A model generated the notes under the pieces. The model saw nothing but the letters and a program-made list of their open reading frames with translations. It was not told the origin of the DNA and ran no database searches. Below are positions 58,242-64,000 of a stretch of DNA of 64,000 nucleotides, piece after piece. The first letter of the stretch is position 1. Each line of letters begins with the position of its first letter. The stretch comes from Arsenophonus sp. (lineage in GTDB: Bacteria > Pseudomonadota > Gammaproteobacteria > Enterobacterales > Enterobacteriaceae): positions 513,135 through 577,134 of the forward strand of contig CP132901.1 of the NCBI GenBank assembly GCA_031446085.1. Reading direction: 5' to 3'. The position numbers and the translations under genes are program-made.

Positions 58242-58690
58242 ATGAAATTACAAAAACAATTAATTATAGATATTTATTGGATGAAAAAAGCTATAAAATT
58301 AGCAAAATTTGCTATCAAGCAAAACGAAATTCCAGTAGGTGCTGTTTTGGTATATAAGAATAAATCTATAGCAAAAACTTATAATCAATCTATTAAAGAT
58401 CATGATCCTACTGCACATGCTGAAATCATAGCATTAAGAAATGGAGGAAAACATTTTAAAAACTATCGTCTTTTAAATACTACATTATATGTCACATTAG
58501 AGCCATGTATTATGTGTCAAGCTGCAATTATAAATGCAAGAATATATCGCTTAGTATATGGAACATATGATTCTAAAAAAAAAATATTAATATTAATCAT
58601 AAAATTAATATATCTGGTGGAATTTTGCAAAATGAATGTAAAAAAATATTAAATTTTTTTTTTAATCAAAGAAGAAATATAAAGAAATAA
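58242..58690 (+). CDS. tadA: tRNA-specific adenosine deaminase TadA, frameshifted at an A10 tract
   Basis: TadA converts A34 of tRNA-Arg(ACG) to inosine. From the ATG 58242 the catalytic core is intact: HAEI (His59, Glu61) and PCIMC (Cys89, Cys92) bind zinc. After YGTYDSKK the frame reads [14 protein letters not shown] and ends at 58652, unlike the family. The frame two bases over continues [20 protein letters not shown], then [11 protein letters not shown], to the stop 58688-58690, which matches the conserved TadA C-terminal helix (E. coli MNHRVEITEGILADEC). Adding one A to the ten-A tract 58575-58584 restores a protein of about 149 residues. The gene lies next to purL as in E. coli. It is normally essential. 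Confidence 0.88.
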
Positions 58691-58706
58691 TTTTTTTTTA
58701 AAAAAA

Positions 58707-61700
58707 ATGAAGATACTTTGTGGTAAATCTGCATTATCAAAAAATGAAGTTGATAGATTAATATATTTTTATAAACTTAAAAAAATATTTATTAAGGATA
58801 TTAAAACAGAATATATTTATTTTTTAAAATTAAATACTAAAATATTAAGTTCTAAAAATATTAATAAACTTGATAAATTACTTAATCATCCTTCTATTTT
58901 AATTCCAAAATATTGGAATTATGATTTTTTTTTAGTAACTCCAAAAATAGGAGTAACATCTTTTTGGTCAAAAAAAGTAAAAAATATTATTTTCAATTGT
59001 AAAATTAAAGGTGTAGTTAATATTGATCGAGGAATTGCATATTATATTCAATATTATCAATCATTAACAGATTCAGAATATAATTACTTGTATTCTACTT
59101 TATATAATCCAATGATTGAAATAGTTTGGAAATCTTTTGAAGAATCAAAAAAAATTTTTAATAAAATTAAACCAAATTCTATTTTTTTAATTGATATTTT
59201 AAAAAAAGGAAAAAATGAAATAAAAAAAATTAATAAAAAATATCGACTTATGTTATCAAAATATGAAATAAATTATTTATTCAATTTTTTTAGATTTTTT
59301 AAAAAAAATCCTACAGATATAGAAATTTATTCATATGCACAAATAAATTCAGAACACTGTAAACATAACATATTTAATGCATTTTGGACTATTGATAATA
59401 TCAAAAAAAATCAGACATTATTAAATATGATAAAAAACACTTATTTCTACTCTTCTGAAAATATTATATCAGCTTATAAAGATAATAGTGCAATTATAAA
59501 AGGAAATAAAGTTCATTATTTTTATCCTGATTATAAAAATAATGAGTATGAGTATTACTTAGAAAATAAATCTATTTTAGCAAAAGTTGAAACTCATAAT
59601 TACCCTACAGCAATTTCTCCATTTTCAGGTGCAGCAAGTGGTTCTGGAGGAGAAATTAGAGATGAAGTAGCAACAGGTAGAGGAGGAAAATCTAAAGTTG
59701 GAATTGTTGGATTTTCAGTAAGCAATTTGTATATTCCAGGTTTTAAACAAATTTGGGAAAAAAAAAAGTATAATACTAAATATATATCTAATGCATTGAA
59801 TATTATTGTATATGGTTCTTTAGGTACTTCCTATTTTAATAATGAATTTGGTAGACCAACTATATTAGGTTATTTTCGTACTTATGAAAAAATGATTGAA
59901 ATAAATAAACAAAATAAATTAATTGGATATCATAAACCAATTATGATATGTGGTGGTTTAGGTGAAATTAAATTAAAATACGCTTATAAAAAAATTCCTC
60001 CAATTAATTCAAAAATTATAATTTTAGGTAATTATGGTTTAAATATTGGACTTGGCGGCGCATCTTCTTCATCATCTAGTTTAAGAGATAATATTGAATT
60101 CAATTATTCTGGAATGCAAAAAACAGATCCAGAAATACAAAGACGTTGTCAAGAAGTAATTAATACATGTTGTAATCTTGGAAATGAAAATCCTATCTAT
60201 TTTATTCATGATATTGGTGCTGGAGGAATATCAAATGCAGTAATAGAAATGTTAATTTTTTTAAAGTTAGGTGGAATTTTTCAAGTGCGTAATATTTTAA
60301 ATAGTGATTTTAGTATGTCTCCTTTACAGATATGGTGTAACGAAACTCAAGAAAGATATTTAATTGTAATACCTTCGAAATTGCTTTATAGATTTCAATC
60401 TATTTGTTTACGTGAAAATGTACCATATAGTGTTATTGGGAAAATTATTAAAAAACCATTTTTAATTTTAAAAGATAAATATTTTGGTAATACTCCTATT
60501 TTTTTACCAATAAAATTTTTTTTGAATAAGAAAAATCAAATAGAACATAAAATTAAATCTGTTTGTTATAATGTAACATATACAAAAAATAATGTTAAAA
60601 ATGTTGATTTTAAAAAAATTGTTAAAAACTTATTATATTTACCATGTATAGCAGAAAAAACTTATTTGATTACTATTAACGATAGAAGTGTAACAGGAGT
60701 AGTTGTTCAAGATCAAATGGTTGGTCCATGGCAAATCCCGGTTGCAGATTGTGCAGTAATTTTATCTGATTATAAAAGTTATAGAGGTGAAGTTATTTCA
60801 TTAGGAGAAAGATCTCCAATATCTGTTATAGATTGTTTGGCATCAACAAGAATTTCTTTAGGAGAAACAATTACAAATATTTCTGGTGCATATATTAAAG
60901 ATATGAAATATATCAAATTGTTTGTTAATTGGATGGTTTCGTCAGAGAAAAATAGAGAAGATTTAGAATTATATAATTCTGTACAAATGTTAAGCAAAAA
61001 AATTTGTAATTTTTTTGGATTAACTATTATAGGTGGTAAAGATTCAACACATATGAAAACTTCGTGGTATCATGATGATAAATTTATAAGTATGACTGCT
61101 CCCTTAACTGTTATTATGACAGCTTTTAGTTACATTCAAGATGTGCGCCGTTATATCACACCACAATTAAATATTCAAGAAGAAAATATTTTATTTTTAA
61201 TAGATTTAGGTGAAGGAAATAATGCTTTGGGAGGTTCTTCGTTATCTCAAATATTGGATGAGTATTACATAGATACTCCAGATTTAAGAAATTTAGAATT
61301 ATTAAAAAATTTTTTTTATATGATACAAAATTTAATTAAAGATAATCTTGTACTTGCATATCATGATCGTTCTGATGGAGGATTATTAATTACATTATTA
61401 GAAATGGCTTTTTCAGGAAATTGTGGACTATATTTAGATATGAGTTTATATGATCATAATCTTATATCTGGGTTGTTTAATGAAGAATTAGGTGCTGTTA
61501 TTCAAATTAAAAAAAGTAATGAAATAATAGTACGTACATATTTTGAAAAATATGGATTAAAAAAAAATATTCATTTGATTGGTATAGCTCAAAAAGATGA
61601 TTTAATTTTAATTAAAAGTAATCAAAGAGTGATATTTCAAGAAAAGAGAAGTATACTAAGATCATGGTGGTCTAAAACAACTTGGAATATTCAACGTTTT

Positions 61701-62606
61701 CGTGATAATCCAAATTGTGCTGATCAAGAATATATTTTTAAAAAAAATCCAAAAAATCCTGGATTAAGTTCAGTTGTTACATTTAATTTTCATGAATACA
61801 ATTATTCACATTTTAATATTAAAAAGACTTATCCAAAAGTGGCTATATTGAGAGATCAGGGAACTCATTCTTATATAGAAACAGCATTAGCATTTAAAAA
61901 AGTTGGATTTTCTTGTATTGACGTACATATGCAAGATTTATTAAATAATAAAAAAAAATTATCTGATTTTCAAGTATTAGTAGCTTGTGGAGGTTTTTCA
62001 TATGGAGATGTATTAGGTTCTGGACAAGGATGGTCAAAAGTTATTTTATTTAATTCTAAAATACGTGATGAATTTTTTTCATTTTTTAATAATCCTAATA
62101 CTTTATCATTGGGAATATGTAATGGCTGTCAGATGTTTTCTAATTTATATTCTTTAATTCCTGGAGCAAAATTTTGGCCAAATTTTACTAAAAATAGTTC
62201 AAATGTTTTTGAATCTAGATTTGTATTAGTTAAAATTTTGAAAAGTCCTTCTCTTTTTTTTGAAGATATGACTGATTCAATTCTTCCAATTGTGGTAGCA
62301 CATGGAGAAGGTAGAATAATTTTTAGGAATAATCAAGATTTACAATCTTTAAAGAAAAATAAATTAATATCATTACAATTTGTTGATTATAACGGTAATT
62401 TTACTGAAAAATATCCAGAAAATCCGAATGGTTCTATTGATGGAATCACTGCATTTACAAATTTAGATGGTAGAATCACTGTTATGATGCCACATCCAGA
62501 AAGAGTTTTTCGTTCTATTAATAACTATTCATGGAATATGCGTTATGATGGTGAATATAGTCCGTGGATTCATATATTTTATAATGCTAGAAAACAATTT
62601 AATTAA
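58707..62606 (+). CDS. purL: Phosphoribosylformylglycinamidine synthase
   Basis: A 1299-residue enzyme (E. coli PurL 1295) of de novo purine synthesis. In order: N-terminal PurS-like domain, FGAM synthase domain with EIYSYAQINSEHCKHNIFNA and VETHNYPTAISPFSGAASGS, GGEIRDEVATGRG, and the C-terminal glutamine amidotransferase with Cys in LSLGICNGCQMFSNL and His/Glu in MMPHPERVF. The gene is full length, with no frame damage despite many homopolymers. It shows that purines are made de novo as well as salvaged through DeoD. Confidence 0.98.
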   Translation: MKILCGKSALSKNEVDRLIYFYKLKKIFIKDIKTEYIYFLKLNTKILSSKNINKLDKLLNHPSILIPKYWNYDFFLVTPKIGVTSFWSKKVKNIIFNCKIKGVVNIDRGIAYYIQYYQSLTDSEYNYLYSTLYNPMIEIVWKSFEESKKIFNKIKPNSIFLIDILKKGKNEIKKINKKYRLMLSKYEINYLFNFFRFFKKNPTDIEIYSYAQINSEHCKHNIFNAFWTIDNIKKNQTLLNMIKNTYFYSSENIISAYKDNSAIIKGNKVHYFYPDYKNNEYEYYLENKSILAKVETHNYPTAISPFSGAASGSGGEIRDEVATGRGGKSKVGIVGFSVSNLYIPGFKQIWEKKKYNTKYISNALNIIVYGSLGTSYFNNEFGRPTILGYFRTYEKMIEINKQNKLIGYHKPIMICGGLGEIKLKYAYKKIPPINSKIIILGNYGLNIGLGGASSSSSSLRDNIEFNYSGMQKTDPEIQRRCQEVINTCCNLGNENPIYFIHDIGAGGISNAVIEMLIFLKLGGIFQVRNILNSDFSMSPLQIWCNETQERYLIVIPSKLLYRFQSICLRENVPYSVIGKIIKKPFLILKDKYFGNTPIFLPIKFFLNKKNQIEHKIKSVCYNVTYTKNNVKNVDFKKIVKNLLYLPCIAEKTYLITINDRSVTGVVVQDQMVGPWQIPVADCAVILSDYKSYRGEVISLGERSPISVIDCLASTRISLGETITNISGAYIKDMKYIKLFVNWMVSSEKNREDLELYNSVQMLSKKICNFFGLTIIGGKDSTHMKTSWYHDDKFISMTAPLTVIMTAFSYIQDVRRYITPQLNIQEENILFLIDLGEGNNALGGSSLSQILDEYYIDTPDLRNLELLKNFFYMIQNLIKDNLVLAYHDRSDGGLLITLLEMAFSGNCGLYLDMSLYDHNLISGLFNEELGAVIQIKKSNEIIVRTYFEKYGLKKNIHLIGIAQKDDLILIKSNQRVIFQEKRSILRSWWSKTTWNIQRFRDNPNCADQEYIFKKNPKNPGLSSVVTFNFHEYNYSHFNIKKTYPKVAILRDQGTHSYIETALAFKKVGFSCIDVHMQDLLNNKKKLSDFQVLVACGGFSYGDVLGSGQGWSKVILFNSKIRDEFFSFFNNPNTLSLGICNGCQMFSNLYSLIPGAKFWPNFTKNSSNVFESRFVLVKILKSPSLFFEDMTDSILPIVVAHGEGRIIFRNNQDLQSLKKNKLISLQFVDYNGNFTEKYPENPNGSIDGITAFTNLDGRITVMMPHPERVFRSINNYSWNMRYDGEYSPWIHIFYNARKQFN

Positions 62607-62618
62607 AAATTTTAAATG

Positions 62619-64000
62619 ATGCAATTTATGAAATCAAAATTAGATATTATTTTAGCTCAATTAAATTTAGTAGTAGGTGATATATACGGAAATTCTAAAA
62701 AAATTCTAAAAATAATTGACCAACAAAATACGAAGCAGTGTGATTTAATAATATTTCCTGAATTATCATTAACAGGATATTGTCCAGAAGATTTATTATT
62801 TAATTCAGATTTTTATGATCAATGTATGAATGCATTAAATAATATTAGATTAGCAACTAAAAATGTTGCTGTTGTCCTAGGGCATCCATGGAAGAAAAAA
62901 AAAAAAATTTATAATGCACTTTCATTTTTTTGGAAAAAAAAAAGATTAGCAATTTATTATAAACAAAAATTGCCAAATTATGGACTTTTTGATGAAAAAA
63001 GATATTTTTGTTCTGGAAATAAAACATGTGTTACATTTTTTAAAAACTATAAAATAGGTTTTTTAATTTGTGAAGATGTTTGGCATACTAATTTAGTAGA
63101 TAATGTTAAAAAACATGGAGCAAATATTATTATTGTTATTAATGCTTCCCCATATAATTATAAAAAATATAATTTAAGATTAAAGTTATTAAAATCACAT
63201 TGTAGAAGAATTAATTTACCTATTATATATTTGAATTTAGTTGGTGGACAAGATGAATTAATTTTTGATGGAAATTCAATAATATTAAATTCAAAGGGAG
63301 ATATAACACATAAATTATCAGTTTTTAAGGAAGAAATATTGAAATGTACTTTTCAAAATTATGAACCAATATTTAAATTTAAAAAGATAAAATCAATATT
63401 TTTAATTTCAGAAATTTATAAAGGATTAGTATTTGCAACAAGTGAATATGTTAGAAAAAATGGTTTTTCTAGAGTTGTTCTTGGTATTTCTGGAGGTATA
63501 GATTCTGCATTAACAGCAGCTATTGCAGTAGATGCTTTAAACAAAGAAAATGTTCATGCAGTTATGATGCCTTTTAAATATACTTCAAGGAAAAGTATTC
63601 GATATGCTGTAATGTTATCTAAAATGTTAGGAATTAGATTAGATATTATTAATATTACATCAATATATAATATATTTATAAAATTAATGATGCCAACTTT
63701 TTCTCATAAAAAAAAAGATATAACAGAAGAAAATTTGCAATCTCGTTGTAGATCTGTTATTTTGATGTCCATTTCGAATAAAAATAAATCATTAGTATTA
63801 ACATGTAATAATAAATCTGAATTATCTATAGGATATACTACAATTTATGGAGATATGGCCGGTGGCTTTTCTGTTTTAAAAGATGTATCTAAAACATTGG
63901 TATATAAACTTGCAAAATATAGAAATAAATTGTCTAGAGTTATTCCAAAAGGAATAATTAATAGGATGCCGACTGCAGAATTATTTTATAGACAAAAAGA
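62619..64000 (+). CDS. nadE: Glutamine-dependent NAD+ synthetase, 3' end cut by window edge
   Basis: About 460 codons are visible from ATG 62619 (or 62628) to the window end. The N-terminal nitrilase-type glutaminase has its Glu in FPELSLTGYCPEDLLF, Lys in KQKLPNYGLFDEKRYF and Cys in FLICEDVWHT. The synthetase domain has the P-loop GISGGIDSALTAAIAV and CNNKSELSIGYTTIYGD. It amidates NaAD to NAD, finishing the NAD route served by NadR. A local anomaly lies at 62907-62932: the gene frame reads FIMHFHFFG, while the next frame reads IYNALSFFW, which carries the family Tyr-Asn-Ala motif, flanked by A12 and A11 tracts. Unlike the E. coli ammonia-only NadE, this is the long form. Confidence 0.92.
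   Translation, partial: MQFMKSKLDIILAQLNLVVGDIYGNSKKILKIIDQQNTKQCDLIIFPELSLTGYCPEDLLFNSDFYDQCMNALNNIRLATKNVAVVLGHPWKKKKKIYNALSFFWKKKRLAIYYKQKLPNYGLFDEKRYFCSGNKTCVTFFKNYKIGFLICEDVWHTNLVDNVKKHGANIIIVINASPYNYKKYNLRLKLLKSHCRRINLPIIYLNLVGGQDELIFDGNSIILNSKGDITHKLSVFKEEILKCTFQNYEPIFKFKKIKSIFLISEIYKGLVFATSEYVRKNGFSRVVLGISGGIDSALTAAIAVDALNKENVHAVMMPFKYTSRKSIRYAVMLSKMLGIRLDIINITSIYNIFIKLMMPTFSHKKKDITEENLQSRCRSVILMSISNKNKSLVLTCNNKSELSIGYTTIYGDMAGGFSVLKDVSKTLVYKLAKYRNKLSRVIPKGIINRMPTAELFYRQK

Overview
The window comes from the chromosome of a strongly reduced, very AT-rich gammaproteobacterium, almost certainly an intracellular insect symbiont. By eye only about a fifth to a quarter of bases are G or C. 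Nearly every gene is an Enterobacterales housekeeping orthologue in recognisable E. coli order blocks, each with genes deleted. There are no insertion sequences, prophage genes, CRISPR arrays or restriction systems. Retention of pantothenate (panB, panC, panE), pyridoxine (pdxJ), NAD (nadR, nadE), folate/chorismate (pabA, aroE, aroK, aroB) and thiol/Fe-S genes fits a vitamin-provisioning symbiont of a blood feeder. Wigglesworthia of tsetse flies is my best guess; this is inference from gene content and was not tested by a search.

Layout. 1-7250: gmk (cut by the window edge) and the protein quality-control block ppiD-lon-clpX-clpP-bolA on the minus strand, without tig and hupB. 7477-19730: mixed genes for translation (proS, cysS, rpmB-rpmG, tsaC), lipids and envelope (lpxH, gmhA, pssA), shikimate/folate (aroE, pabA), apbE, fpr, rhtA and gpmB. 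19770-24375: a minus-strand salvage block, nadR-deoD-deoB-nupC. 24480-27665: the isc operon without iscR and hscA. 28036-34660: a possible rseC remnant, then lepA-lepB-rnc-era-pdxJ-acpS, yfhL and rplY. 34851-38334: aroK-aroB-rpe-trpS. 38362-43430: sodA, the RNase P RNA gene rnpB, gpmA, elbB, yqhA, panC-panB. 43801-46855: qmcA-ybbJ, panE, dolP. 47070-49069: groES-groEL behind a textbook sigma-32 promoter. 49187-57005: ndk-rlmN-rodZ-ispG-hisS-yfgM-bamB-der. 57086-64000: rnt, grxD, tadA, purL and nadE (cut by the window edge).

The genes describe a cell that keeps proteostasis (Lon, ClpXP, GroE), Fe-S assembly, minimal LPS/phospholipid synthesis, translation and selected cofactor routes, while regulators (IscR, the NadR repressor domain) and accessory factors have been lost.

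The most striking signal is in the last 10 kb. Three genes (yfgM, bamB, tadA) are each broken by a one-base shortfall in a 10-nt A or T homopolymer, and adding one base restores a full conserved protein in every case. A fourth gene, nadE, seems to carry an out-of-frame island between two long A tracts. This suggests either systematic homopolymer under-calling or genes that depend on polymerase slippage. Other notable points are hairpins built into the 3' ends of coding regions, a Der GTPase with a degenerate first G domain, a NadR without its DNA-binding domain, HscB without adjacent HscA, and a Gln-to-His change in the nucleoside site of the CNT transporter.
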